Below, piece by piece: positions 21,130 to 29,033 of a DNA stretch of 32,323 nucleotides. The stretch lies in the NCBI GenBank assembly GCA_038203095.1, contig JBBREH010000013.1, positions 1 through 32,323 of the forward strand, in the 5' to 3' direction. The first letter of the stretch is position 1; each line of letters begins with the position of its first letter. The stretch comes from PALSA-1336 sp038203095 (GTDB taxonomy: Bacteria > Patescibacteriota > Doudnabacteria > UBA920). A program made the position numbers and the translations under genes. The notes beneath the pieces are model-generated. The model saw only the letters and a program-made list of their open reading frames with translations, ran no database searches and was not told the DNA's origin.

Positions 21130-23379
21130 ATGGATCTATCTTCATTAAACAAAAATCAAAAAGAAGCAGCCACTTCCCCCATGGGGCCGGTTTTGCTTTT
21201 GGCCGGGCCGGGGAGTGGGAAGACGAAGACTTTAACAAGCCGTATTGCGTATATTATAGAGAAGAAGATGGTACATCCTTCGAACATTTTGGCTTTAACC
21301 TTTACCAATAAGGCGGCTAAGCAAATGCGCCAACGCGTAGCGTTATTGCTTGCAAGGTTTGTGGGAGCGGCGGATAGCTTAACCATGGGTACCTTCCACG
21401 CGGTCTGTGCTAAAATTTTACGACATGAAATTCAGTTGTTAGGCTATGGCAACGACTTTGTGATTTACGATACCGACGATCAACAAAAGGTAATTAAGGA
21501 AATTTTGGAAGAGTTACGGATAGACAGCAAACGTTTGCCGGCTTCTATGTTTGGAGCTCTTATTTCCCGAGGTAAAAATTTGCTGCAAACACCGGAGGAG
21601 CTGAATTTAGGCATAGATTCACCCTTAAAGGAAAAATTGGCTGAGGTGTATAGCCGGTATCAAAATTCGCTCTATAAAAATAACGCCTTGGATTTTGACG
21701 ATCTGCTTATGCTTACCGTTAAGATTTTTCAAAATTTTCCCAAAATACTGCAAAAATATCAAAAAAAATTTACTTACATCTTAGTCGATGAATATCAGGA
21801 CACCAACCAGGCGCAGTATTTATTATTATCGCTTTTAGGCACTCATCATAATTTGTTTGTGGTGGGTGATGATGCCCAAAGTATTTATAAGTTTCGTGGC
21901 AGTGACATAACTAATATTTTGAACTTTGAAAAAGATTACCCGGAGGCTTTGGTAATTAAGCTTGAACAAAATTACCGTTCTACAAAAAATATTTTGGAAG
22001 CCGCTCAAAAGGTTATTGAAATGAACCCGGAGCAAAAACCAAAAACGCTTTGGACAGAAAATCCGGTAGGAGAAAAAATTATTTTAACCTGCGAACAGGA
22101 TGAGCGAGCCGAGGGTGAGTTTGTGGCGCGCATGATAGTTAAGCTGGCAACCAATCAATCTGACGGAGAGCTGGAATATCAAAAGGAAGAACAGGACAAC
22201 AAGCCCTCATTTTCAATTTTAGACCGGTTTATTAAAGCTAAGCGTATGCAAGCTCAGTTTTCCGGCTCTTTTGGTAGGGCGTTGGTAGAACAACTGCCCA
22301 AAAAACATGAAGACTTAAAGGAGTATTGTATACTATATCGCACTCACGCTCAGTCCCGAGCAATTGAGGAGGTGTTAATTGAAGCGTCTATTCCGTATCA
22401 AATTATTGGGGGGTTAAAATTTTATGAACGCAAGGAAATTAAAGATATTATTTCGTACCTTAGGTTAGTGTTGAATTTTCGCGATTTGGTGTCGTTAAAG
22501 CGAGTAGTAAACGAGCCACCACGTGGGATTGGGGATAAGTCTTACGAGATTATACGAGATTTTATTTTAAATTTGCGTTCTTCTTCCGGTGTCATCCAGA
22601 GGAGTGTATCCGACGAAGGATCTCTTAAATCGGGAAAGAAGGATTCTCCGGCCTCCGATGCAGTCGGCCTCAGAATGACGCCAAACAGAGAAGGTTTTTT
22701 ATCAATCAAGGATTTCCGAGTGGCCTTTACCGAGGTTAAGCTTCAACCAAAAGCTTTCACCGCGGCGCAGGAGTTTTTTGCCGTGTTAGAAGAATTGTCC
22801 GACTTTAACGAAAAATTCGCTTTGCCGGAATTAATGAGGTTGATAATCAAAAAAACCGGCTATGAAAGATATTTGCGTGACGGCAGTGAGAAAGGTGAAT
22901 CACGCTATGAAAATATATTGGAACTCATTACCGTTGCCCACAAGTTCCAGAATTTGCCTTGGCGAGAGGCCTTAAACGAGTTTTTGCAGGAAGTCGCTTT
23001 GATTGCTGAAATTGACTCCAAAGATGAAAGTCGCGATGCTGTTACTTTGATGACACTTCACAGCGCCAAAGGTTTGGAATTCGACAATGTCTTTTTTGTA
23101 GGGTTGGAAGAAGGAATTTTACCCCACAGTCGCAGTCTAATAGACCCGGCCGAGCTTTCGGAAGAGGTGCGTTTGGCGTACGTTGGCCTTACTCGCGCGC
23201 GCAAAAGATTATTTTTAGTCTACACCCATAGCCGCCGTGTTTTTGGTAACTTGCAAATTAACACGCCATCACGCATATTAAAGGTGTTGCCTCGCGAGAA
23301 AATAGATTATAGAGGTATGGCTAAGGATCATTTTAAGGAAGATGATGGGGAGTTGACGGTGGAAAAGTTCGATTTTTAA
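21130..23379 (+). CDS. UvrD/PcrA/Rep-type superfamily 1 DNA helicase with in-frame palindrome insertion
   Basis: 749 residues from ATG 21130 (a TTG just before it is in frame). ATP-driven 3'-5' helicase for repair and replication. Motifs: LNKNQKEA (Q motif), LAGPGSGKTKTL (about 25-36, Walker A), LALTFTNKAAKQM (Ia), ILVDEYQDTNQAQ (about 218-230, Walker B), VVGDDAQSIYKFRGS (III), LEQNYRSTKNILEAA (IV), VTLMTLHSAKGLEF (V) and VRLAYVGLTRARKRL (VI). All are intact. Residues 487-518 (GVIQRSVSDEGS ... LRMTP) are encoded by a complete 95-bp family B element, inserted after the IRDFILNLRSS helix of domain 2B. Another segment (about 345-390) is longer than in PcrA, but its DNA is not repetitive. The C-terminal tail is short. 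Confidence 0.93.
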   Translation: MDLSSLNKNQKEAATSPMGPVLLLAGPGSGKTKTLTSRIAYIIEKKMVHPSNILALTFTNKAAKQMRQRVALLLARFVGAADSLTMGTFHAVCAKILRHEIQLLGYGNDFVIYDTDDQQKVIKEILEELRIDSKRLPASMFGALISRGKNLLQTPEELNLGIDSPLKEKLAEVYSRYQNSLYKNNALDFDDLLMLTVKIFQNFPKILQKYQKKFTYILVDEYQDTNQAQYLLLSLLGTHHNLFVVGDDAQSIYKFRGSDITNILNFEKDYPEALVIKLEQNYRSTKNILEAAQKVIEMNPEQKPKTLWTENPVGEKIILTCEQDERAEGEFVARMIVKLATNQSDGELEYQKEEQDNKPSFSILDRFIKAKRMQAQFSGSFGRALVEQLPKKHEDLKEYCILYRTHAQSRAIEEVLIEASIPYQIIGGLKFYERKEIKDIISYLRLVLNFRDLVSLKRVVNEPPRGIGDKSYEIIRDFILNLRSSSGVIQRSVSDEGSLKSGKKDSPASDAVGLRMTPNREGFLSIKDFRVAFTEVKLQPKAFTAAQEFFAVLEELSDFNEKFALPELMRLIIKKTGYERYLRDGSEKGESRYENILELITVAHKFQNLPWREALNEFLQEVALIAEIDSKDESRDAVTLMTLHSAKGLEFDNVFFVGLEEGILPHSRSLIDPAELSEEVRLAYVGLTRARKRLFLVYTHSRRVFGNLQINTPSRILKVLPREKIDYRGMAKDHFKEDDGELTVEKFDF
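22588..22682. mobile_element. Family B solo palindromic element inside the helicase gene (B2)
   Basis: 95 bp. Outer arms GGTGTCATCCAGAGG / CCTCAGAATGACGCC and inner blocks GAAGGATCTCTTAAA / GAAGGATTCTC in the order outer-inner-inner-outer, as in B3 and B1. The reading frame passes straight through with no stop. Confidence 0.85.
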
Positions 23380-23380
23380 T

Positions 23381-23475
23381 CTTTACGGAGTACGGGGGGA
23401 TCATACGGATATACGGACTAACGATGTTCTAAGTGTGTCTTCCGTATATCCGTATTAATTCCGTATTTCGTAAAG
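23381..23475. repeat. Family D palindromic repeat, copy D2
   Basis: Starts 2 bases after the helicase stop. Left arm CTTTACGGAGTACGG ... CATACGGATATACGGA, right arm TCCGTATATCCGTAT ... TTTCGTAAAG. The inner 15 bp pair perfectly. Same TACGGAT/ATCCGTA vocabulary as D1 (4372-4465). Confidence 0.7.
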
Positions 23476-23496
23476 CCAGTAAAGTAAATAAATTTT

Positions 23497-24339
23497 ATGA
23501 ATTTAGAACAACTTAAAAATCTATTAAAACAACACCACCTAAACCCCAACCCTACCTACGGACAGAATTTTTTAATTGATGAAATTGTTTTGCAGGACAT
23601 TGTAGACGCGGCAAATGTGTTATCGACCGACGCAGTCTTGGAAATTGGTCCGGGCGTGGGCAACTTAACTAAGCAGCTTTGCCAGCGAGCGGGGTTTGTG
23701 TTGAGCATAGAAAAAGATCCTAAATTTTTTCCCATTCTTCACGCCATAAAAAAAGATTATAAAAAGAATTTTCGCTTTGAAATTGCTGACGCTCTTGAAT
23801 TTGACTTCCAAGATTTTTTTAAAGACGCTGGTTATAAGTCGTATAAGGTAGTTGCCAACATTCCGTATTTTATTACGGGCAAAATTCTAAATATGTTTAT
23901 GACCGCGGAGTTCAAGCCTTCGTCCGTAATAGTGCTTACTCAAAAAGAGGTTGCGCAGAACATTATTGCCAAGCCGGGGGACTTAAGCGTGTTGGCGATT
24001 TCCGTACAGCTTTTTGGACAGCCTAAGATTGTTCAGATTGTTCCGGCCAAAAGTTTTTTCCCAGCGCCTAAAGTTGACAGCGCGGTTTTGAAAATTGATT
24101 TATACCAAAAACCTAAGTATGAATTAGCGGATGAAAAAAAGTTTTTTAAAATTCTCAAAGCCTGTTTTTCAGGCAAGCGCAAACAAATTCACAACACGCT
24201 CAAAAATAATTTACATTTGGAAAAGGAACAGGTCGCGGAGATTTTATTGGATCTAAAAATTGCTCCCACAGCGCGTCCGCAGGAGCTTACTATAGAACAA
24301 TGGATTGAACTGACAAAGAAAATCTTGGCGTCATCCTGA
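23497..24339 (+). CDS. rsmA (ksgA): 16S rRNA (adenine1518-N6/adenine1519-N6)-dimethyltransferase
   Basis: Dimethylates two adjacent adenines in helix 45 of 16S rRNA late in 30S assembly. 280 residues, normal length. Landmarks: YGQNFLIDEIVLQDIV (about 21-36), AVLEIGPGVGNLTKQL (about 46-61, SAM loop), VLSIEKDPKFF (acidic end of beta 2), VVANIPYFITGKIL (about 122-135, catalytic NIPY), VIVLTQKEVAQNI, and SFFPAPKVDSAVLKID. The C-terminal helical domain ends normally at about IEQWIELTKKILA. The last codons GCG TCA TCC and stop TGA come from the family B element that starts at 24327, so the native stop was replaced with almost no change in length. Confidence 0.95.
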   Translation: MNLEQLKNLLKQHHLNPNPTYGQNFLIDEIVLQDIVDAANVLSTDAVLEIGPGVGNLTKQLCQRAGFVLSIEKDPKFFPILHAIKKDYKKNFRFEIADALEFDFQDFFKDAGYKSYKVVANIPYFITGKILNMFMTAEFKPSSVIVLTQKEVAQNIIAKPGDLSVLAISVQLFGQPKIVQIVPAKSFFPAPKVDSAVLKIDLYQKPKYELADEKKFFKILKACFSGKRKQIHNTLKNNLHLEKEQVAEILLDLKIAPTARPQELTIEQWIELTKKILASS

Positions 24340-24423
24340 GGGAGCGCATCCGACTGAAGGATCTCTTAAACCCAGACAGAGAGATTCTTCGACCTCCGAT
24401 GCAGTCGGTCTCAGAATGACGCC
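24327..24423. mobile_element. Family B solo palindromic element at the 3' end of ksgA (B3)
   Basis: 97 bp. Outer arms GGCGTCATCCTGAG / CTCAGAATGACGCC (13 of 14), inner blocks GAAGGATCTCT / AGAGATTCTTC. About 80% similar by eye to B2, including CCTCCGATGCAGTCGG. Its first 13 bases are coding, and its TGA is the ksgA stop. Confidence 0.85.
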
Positions 24424-24433
24424 ATCGATGTAT

Positions 24434-24931
24434 TTATTTCAACCGGACTTCGTCTCCGGTTTTTATTTTATTTTTTTCCGTCCAGCCCGAGTTTACTTCC
24501 AGGACTTGATTAACAACCGATGGGGGATAGTAAGTTGGTAAATCATTATCCCTTATCTTTAATCCATTATCATCTACAGGAGCCGGGACATTGGCGGTTA
24601 TTCCCACAATTTTATTTTGGTCAATCCAAATAAAGTCCAAATTAAATTTCATATCTTTCATCCAAAAGCCCGGCGTGCCTTCTTTGTTTCCAAAGTCAAA
24701 AAGCATACCTTCATTGTCTGCCATTTTCGTCTTGCCGGAAAGCCCTTGCTCCATTTTTCCCCCTTCGCTGACTACTTCTACATTTAAAATTTGTCCGCCG
24801 ACTAAAAGCTGATGATTGTAATTCGTCGCGGATGTTTGAGCAGGGGAGTTAGCAGTTTTAAATTGATTACATCCGGCGGAAAAAAATACCAAAATCAGAA
24901 TAAAGACTGCGCGCTTAAATAATAAATTCAT
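24434..24931 (-). CDS. DUF192 family lipoprotein
   Basis: 165 residues. A lipoprotein signal (KRAVFILILVFFSAGC, lipobox SAGC with Cys about 21) then a short linker and one DUF192 domain. Typical family points are VEVVSEGGKMEQGLSGKTKM (the R/K..GLS box), GMLFDFGNKEGTPGFWMKDM (the F.....FWMK.M box), FIWIDQNKIVGI, and VLEVNSGWTEKNKIKTGDEV (the VLE...G......I..GD box). These proteins sit outside the membrane as a small beta fold of unknown function. Convergent with ksgA; the B3 element lies between them. Confidence 0.87.
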   Translation of the reverse strand: MNLLFKRAVFILILVFFSAGCNQFKTANSPAQTSATNYNHQLLVGGQILNVEVVSEGGKMEQGLSGKTKMADNEGMLFDFGNKEGTPGFWMKDMKFNLDFIWIDQNKIVGITANVPAPVDDNGLKIRDNDLPTYYPPSVVNQVLEVNSGWTEKNKIKTGDEVRLK

Positions 24932-24956
24932 AATGTTAATTTATGGACTGGATCCT

Positions 24957-25146
24957 GAAGACGGTCTTGGGTCATACAAAATTTAGCTGGATTTAACTGG
25001 CGCAGGGCGTTATTATGGACTCGAATATCCTGGTAGGGGCGGATCTCATCCGCCCGATTTAGAGAGAAGATAAGATCTTCCCCTACACCAGATATACTTT
25101 GAAATTGCAATTAACCCAGACAATTTGCGTATGACCCACGGTCTTC
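24957..25146. repeat. 190-bp nested palindrome with GGGCGGATCTCATCCGCCC hairpin
   Basis: Outer arms GAAGACGGTCTTGGGTCATAC / GTATGACCCACGGTCTTC pair with one small shift. Inside, TAGGGG ... CCCCTA (25034 and 25080) surrounds the perfect hairpin GGGCGGAT-CTC-ATCCGCCC (25037-25055), a motif type seen scattered in many bacterial genomes. No gene. Confidence 0.7.
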
Positions 25147-25174
25147 TCGTGCAGCCCCAGAATACTGCCTTCAG
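25139..25174. repeat. Degenerate family C copy
   Basis: CGGTCTTCTCGTGCAGCCCC then AGAATACTGCCTTCAG. It follows the sequence of the perfect hairpin at 4773-4815 with several changes. It overlaps the right arm of the nested palindrome. Confidence 0.5.
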
Positions 25175-25225
25175 TCATTAAATCGAAATAATTCTTGCCT
25201 ACATCATACCCTACTTTTTTAGGTC

Positions 25226-25254
25226 TTGCAAAAAATCTTTAGATGTGATATAAT
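25226..25254 (+). promoter_or_regulatory. Strong promoter of the 25446 gene cluster
   Basis: TTGCAA (25226-25231), 17-bp spacer, TATAAT (25249-25254) preceded by TGA (extended -10). The start is expected near 25261, giving a leader of about 185 nt, unlike the leaderless genes elsewhere in the window. Confidence 0.7.
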
Positions 25255-25260
25255 AAGTAC

Positions 25261-25445
25261 ATAAGTGAATAAAAGTAGCTAGAAGCAATCCTCCTAAGCT
25301 GAAGCTGAGGAGGACAAGAAACAAAAATACAAAATTATTCTAAAAGCCTTTTAATTTATGCCTTTTCAACCAAGGCCTATTTTTCTTGGCAAAACAAAAT
25401 CCATTACGGCCGCTGGAATAAACATGCGGTAATGGAATAAAATTT
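25261..25445 (+). promoter_or_regulatory. Long structured 5' leader with possible leader peptide
   Basis: Hairpin 1 (25289-25314): TCCTCC ... GGAGGA with AGCT repeats in the loop; the GAGGAGG arm is itself Shine-Dalgarno-like. Hairpin 2 (25401-25435): CCATTAC ... GTAATGG, ending 10 nt before the start codon. A 24-codon frame (25358-25432) begins MPFQPRPIFLGK and ends inside hairpin 2. No known riboswitch recognised. Confidence 0.4.
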
Positions 25446-25892
25446 ATGATCACACACCATCACATTACCAGGGTTTCATATTTAGTTATGGTCGCGTTCG
25501 TGTTAACCGCGGGACTGGTGTTGGCAATTTATTCTTCTGTTGAGCCGGCTCAGGCTACACCGGGTATGATTCCATTTGGAGGGTTTATTGTTACGAATGT
25601 ACCTCTTCCGGTAGGTTTCCCGGCACCAATTTGTCCCCCTCACATTTTAATAACAGATTACACAGGAGGAGTGCCAAAACCAATAGGTTTGACTTTTGGC
25701 TCCCTTAGCGACGCTCCCACCTTTGAGTTTTATAATTTATTTACTCCGGGAATAGCTACGGTCGGTGAGTATGAGCCCTTCCCGTTGCCGGATTGTATTA
25801 CAGCTGGAGTTCCTTATCCTGTTTTTGAAGTTTTTTATAATGTGCCTTACGGCTTGTTTCAAATGGGCACAGGTGACGTGCCGGGGATTTAA
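25446..25892 (+). CDS. Small exported protein, unknown function
   Basis: 148 residues. The N-terminus MITHHHITRVSYLVMVAFVLTAG(...)AIYSS fits a signal peptide, with possible cleavage after AQA (about residue 37). The mature part is rich in Pro, Gly and aromatic residues (PLPVGFPAPICPPHI, YEPFPLPDCITAGVPYPVF) with two Cys that could form a disulfide. No domain recognised. First gene behind the 25249 promoter and 25 nt ahead of the next gene, so likely part of an envelope or secretion cluster that ends with the VirB6-like gene. Confidence 0.68.
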   Translation: MITHHHITRVSYLVMVAFVLTAGLVLAIYSSVEPAQATPGMIPFGGFIVTNVPLPVGFPAPICPPHILITDYTGGVPKPIGLTFGSLSDAPTFEFYNLFTPGIATVGEYEPFPLPDCITAGVPYPVFEVFYNVPYGLFQMGTGDVPGI

Positions 25893-25917
25893 TTTAAACC
25901 TTGGGTAAAAATAAAAT

Positions 25918-26715
25918 ATGGATGCGATTAATTCACAAAATTTAAATTTACAAAATTCAGTTCCAATTCACTGGGGGCATTTTGGCATGGTTATGTCCAG
26001 TATGGTTTTGCTTTTGGGTATGGCGTGGATGCAGCAGCCCCAGCTTTTTAAATTTAACAAAGTGCCGGCCTTGGTAGAGTATGCTGACGTACCAAAATAT
26101 TACGCCTATGTTCAGCCGGCAGAGGACAATGTGCCGCTGGTAGCCGGCGCAAATACTAATGACGGACCTTCGGTAATTAACGACGACGGTACAGTGTCGC
26201 AAGTTGATATGGGGCAAGTGTTAGGCGCCAGCACAGAGGGTGTGGTACTTTCTTTAGACGAAGTTAAAGTTAATGCAATTCCCGATACACCGGTTGCCAT
26301 TCAGAAATATTTTGCCGACTCAAAATTAGTAGAAACGGGACCCATAGATAATTCCGATTTTGAGGCCGCCTTGTCTTCCAGTAACCAGGTGTTAATTGAT
26401 GTTCAGGCCAAAAAATTAACCGGTATAAAAGACGCTTTGCAAAAACTTTCGGTTCCCACGGGCTTGGTCAAACTCCACAAGTTAAAAATTATCCAATATG
26501 GCGCCGCTATTGCTGTACTGGAAAATTTTACGCAGGCTGATCAGAATCCGGAATTGGTAGGAAGTAATTTACAAAACTTTTTGAAAAGTCAGCAGGATAT
26601 AGACGCGGAAAATGCTTCGGTGGCGCAAAAGTATCCCAGCGATGTTCCAATTGAAATATCAGTAACCGCGGCCAGTCCTCAGACAACAGACTTGCCCGAC
26701 AGCAATGCGCAATAA
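25918..26715 (+). CDS. Membrane-anchored protein of unknown function
   Basis: 265 residues. A short N-terminus, one transmembrane helix (about 22-38, HFGMVMSSMVLLLGMAWM), then an exported domain with an acidic linker and a helical part: IDNSDFEAALSSSNQVLIDV, LKIIQYGAAIAVLENFTQ, LQNFLKSQQDIDAENASVAQK. No recognisable family. The last 11 bases overlap the next gene (26705), so translation is probably coupled and the products may work together at the membrane. Confidence 0.7.
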   Translation: MDAINSQNLNLQNSVPIHWGHFGMVMSSMVLLLGMAWMQQPQLFKFNKVPALVEYADVPKYYAYVQPAEDNVPLVAGANTNDGPSVINDDGTVSQVDMGQVLGASTEGVVLSLDEVKVNAIPDTPVAIQKYFADSKLVETGPIDNSDFEAALSSSNQVLIDVQAKKLTGIKDALQKLSVPTGLVKLHKLKIIQYGAAIAVLENFTQADQNPELVGSNLQNFLKSQQDIDAENASVAQKYPSDVPIEISVTAASPQTTDLPDSNAQ

Positions 26716-28786
26716 AATTTTATCAAAATATTTAATATTTTTTTTGGCGGCAGCCCAATTTTTCGGTTTGCCCCTATTTGCCTTGGCGCAGGCAGTGCCC
26801 ACTTGTGACCCTAATACGGGGAGCAGTTGCGCGGCCGGATATGTGGCCGGGATAACAACTAATACGGGACTCACGGCTACTTTAACAGCGGCGAGCACTG
26901 CTAATTTGGCATGTGCCGAAATCGAGCAAAAATATTTTAATACTACCGCCACAAAACAAATTGGTTTTTCGGGGTTGTCATTAATCGGCGGTAGCGGGGT
27001 TCAGCTAGCTCAGTATACAGCTGATCTTATTGCTATTGACGGTCCGCCCGGAGACAGTACAGTCCCGCCATTAGGCTTTATTCCATGCAGAAAATTTGTT
27101 TTGGGACTTTTAGATAAAGTCATTGCTCCCAATGTTTATATTTCCAATCAGAAGCAAACCATTTACAACGCGGCGAATACGGCTTTGGCTAACTTAAAAG
27201 CTAGGGAAGAAAGCATCAAGGCTAAACAATCTAATGCCAGCCAGGGTTTTTGGAAAACTTTGGTATTTAATATTTTGATTAAAACCGCTAAATCAGTCAG
27301 TACATCATTATTGACTAAATTGGTCAGTAATTACAAAATTACCAACGCCAAAAAGTATGCGGACTCGGTGGCAACGTTAATGTATGATAACCAATTTTTG
27401 CGCGATAATTTTCCGGGCGCCCAGGGCCAGTTAATGGCCAGGGCAATAATGGAGAATCCTTTGTTCAGGTACCAAATCCAGCCCGGGATTTTTGTTGCGG
27501 CCGATGCCGCGTTGGGTTTTGACCCCAGCAATTTAAATACCAATGACCCGAATTATTATGCTAAAATGTCAACCGTGGGTATGGCTAATGCCAACCCGTA
27601 TTTTCAGCATACGCAGTATGTGGGCGGGGTGGACCAGGCCAGAGCCGCTTCACAGTCATTTTCCCAGGCGCATATTGCTCAGGGTAACGGCTACAAAGCG
27701 CCGGTAAACTGCGCGGGCAGTTTGGCACAGCAAAAGTCCATTGACGGTCAAGCCAAAGCCGCTAGCGATAGAATGGGCGACAGAAAAGCTTTGCTCGACA
27801 ACCTCCAGCAGGCCAAGGCTTTAGGGCAGTCGGTTAGCGACGCAGATTTAAAAAAAGCTCAGGCCGATTACGACGCTGCTTTTAGTGCCTGGAATAATTT
27901 GCCCTTTACTGTGGCCGGAGCAAACAGCACCGGGCAATCGGGGGCCAATGGCGGTAATAATGTAGAAGGTCAGGCGGCTATAACTATTTGCGAGGCTATT
28001 GTTTCTCCCGCAACTTTAATTAATAAAGGTGTGGATCAAGCATTTGAGGCCATTGGCGTGAATATGAAGCAGTATGACAATAATAACCTACCCGGTTACA
28101 TTAGTATGATTGGTGATGTAGCCTCTCAAATCGGTTCCAGTTTAATTTTTGGCGGCACATCGGCGGCCAAGAACGCTTTAATGATGAACGAATCGAAACT
28201 GGTTAATTCCACTGTCGGTGTTGCAGCTGAAGCAGCCGCAGCCAAGACTGCGGAAAATTTGGCCAAGGGAATAAATTTTAACGCTGAAAAAAGTGGCAAC
28301 TCAGCTGACAGTTACACGCTAAACTGGGATACATTGCAAGTTGAGGAAAAACTTTCAGCCGCGAATTTTGTGACCATATTAGGCGACGGTGTGCCAAAAA
28401 CAACAGCCTCTTCAGCCGGACAATCTCAAGTTGCTCATTTGGAGTTGTCAGGCTCAACTGAGATCCATACCACAGTGGGCGGAACTTACACTTTGACTGT
28501 TTTTGACAAAACCGGCCGAGCCTTAACCCAAAGCACTACGGAAATAAAAGTGGTGGCACCAACGGCGGGTTCAACATCGGGAAGCGGCAGCGGGAGCAGC
28601 GGGAATAACAATCCGACCAATTATGTCTGCGGCGGACAGTTTCCTAGTGAGTCTGCCTGCGAAGCGGAAGGCAATCCCGCAAGTTACTGCAACGCAATTT
28701 GTGGAACGGTGCAGGGCGCGTTTACTTCCAAACCAATGCTCAACATTCGCGGTTCGCAAACTCCGGTTTCCGTGCGAGGGCAATAA
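26705..28786 (+). CDS. Large exported protein with helical core, Ig-like domain and Cys-rich tail
   Basis: 693 residues. Signal peptide (about 1-29, KYLIFFLAAAQFFGLPLFALAQA). A helical central region of about 450 residues has a coiled-coil stretch (about 345-395, Gln/Ala/Lys-rich) and a hydrophobic segment near 180-205. Then comes an Ig-like beta domain (about 545-620, LNWDTLQVEEKLSAANFVT ... GGTYTLTVFDKTGRALTQS), a Gly/Ser linker, and a C-terminal module with five Cys (YVCGGQFPSESACEAEG, YCNAICGT). Genes like this often lie just ahead of VirB6/TrbL-like membrane proteins in Patescibacteria; that is from memory. Possible role: surface appendage or T4SS-like component. Overlaps the upstream gene by 11 nt. 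Confidence 0.68.
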   Translation: MRNKILSKYLIFFLAAAQFFGLPLFALAQAVPTCDPNTGSSCAAGYVAGITTNTGLTATLTAASTANLACAEIEQKYFNTTATKQIGFSGLSLIGGSGVQLAQYTADLIAIDGPPGDSTVPPLGFIPCRKFVLGLLDKVIAPNVYISNQKQTIYNAANTALANLKAREESIKAKQSNASQGFWKTLVFNILIKTAKSVSTSLLTKLVSNYKITNAKKYADSVATLMYDNQFLRDNFPGAQGQLMARAIMENPLFRYQIQPGIFVAADAALGFDPSNLNTNDPNYYAKMSTVGMANANPYFQHTQYVGGVDQARAASQSFSQAHIAQGNGYKAPVNCAGSLAQQKSIDGQAKAASDRMGDRKALLDNLQQAKALGQSVSDADLKKAQADYDAAFSAWNNLPFTVAGANSTGQSGANGGNNVEGQAAITICEAIVSPATLINKGVDQAFEAIGVNMKQYDNNNLPGYISMIGDVASQIGSSLIFGGTSAAKNALMMNESKLVNSTVGVAAEAAAAKTAENLAKGINFNAEKSGNSADSYTLNWDTLQVEEKLSAANFVTILGDGVPKTTASSAGQSQVAHLELSGSTEIHTTVGGTYTLTVFDKTGRALTQSTTEIKVVAPTAGSTSGSGSGSSGNNNPTNYVCGGQFPSESACEAEGNPASYCNAICGTVQGAFTSKPMLNIRGSQTPVSVRGQ

Positions 28787-28810
28787 TAAGGTCTTTTAAG
28801 TTTGAATTTT

Positions 28811-28853
28811 ATCCAGGTACCTTCTAGAATTCCCCGCAGGAAGGTGCCTGGAT
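28811..28853. repeat. Hairpin after the 26705 gene
   Basis: ATCCAGGTACCTTC / GAAGGTGCCTGGAT, 13 of 14 paired, 15-nt loop. No T tract follows, so not a standard terminator. A partial match to the left arm is at 20715-20730 (AATCCAGGCGCCTTTCC). Confidence 0.55.
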
Positions 28854-28935
28854 TTACAAACCGCTGAGCAAAAAATGTTTGGCGGTTTATTTATTGGTAG
28901 GAGCAAATAAAAAATATGTAGCGATAGATAGGACT

Positions 28936-28982
28936 AAAGTCTAAAAATTCCCACAATTGTGGAAAAAATTAGACTTTTTTAA
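28936..28982 (+). terminator. Hairpin with T tract upstream of the PaaX/Cas2-like gene
   Basis: AAAGTCTAA ... CCACAA/TTGTGG ... TTAGACTTT followed by TTT: 9 outer and 6 inner pairs around a mismatched middle. May end upstream transcription or serve as an operator; compare 29729-29776. Confidence 0.55.
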
Positions 28983-29033
28983 ATAGTTATGGTAGGATGT
29001 TTGTGGTTAAAAAGAAAAATTTAATGTAAAAAT

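Noticed and set aside
22140..22310. Second repeat insertion in the helicase gene (longer segment about residues 345-390)
   Set aside because: The DNA has no inverted repeat and no second copy in the window; it is more likely a lineage-specific loop.
24928..25110. 60-codon minus-strand frame after the DUF192 gene
   Set aside because: It is contained in the nested palindrome at 24957-25146 and has no ribosome site or family.
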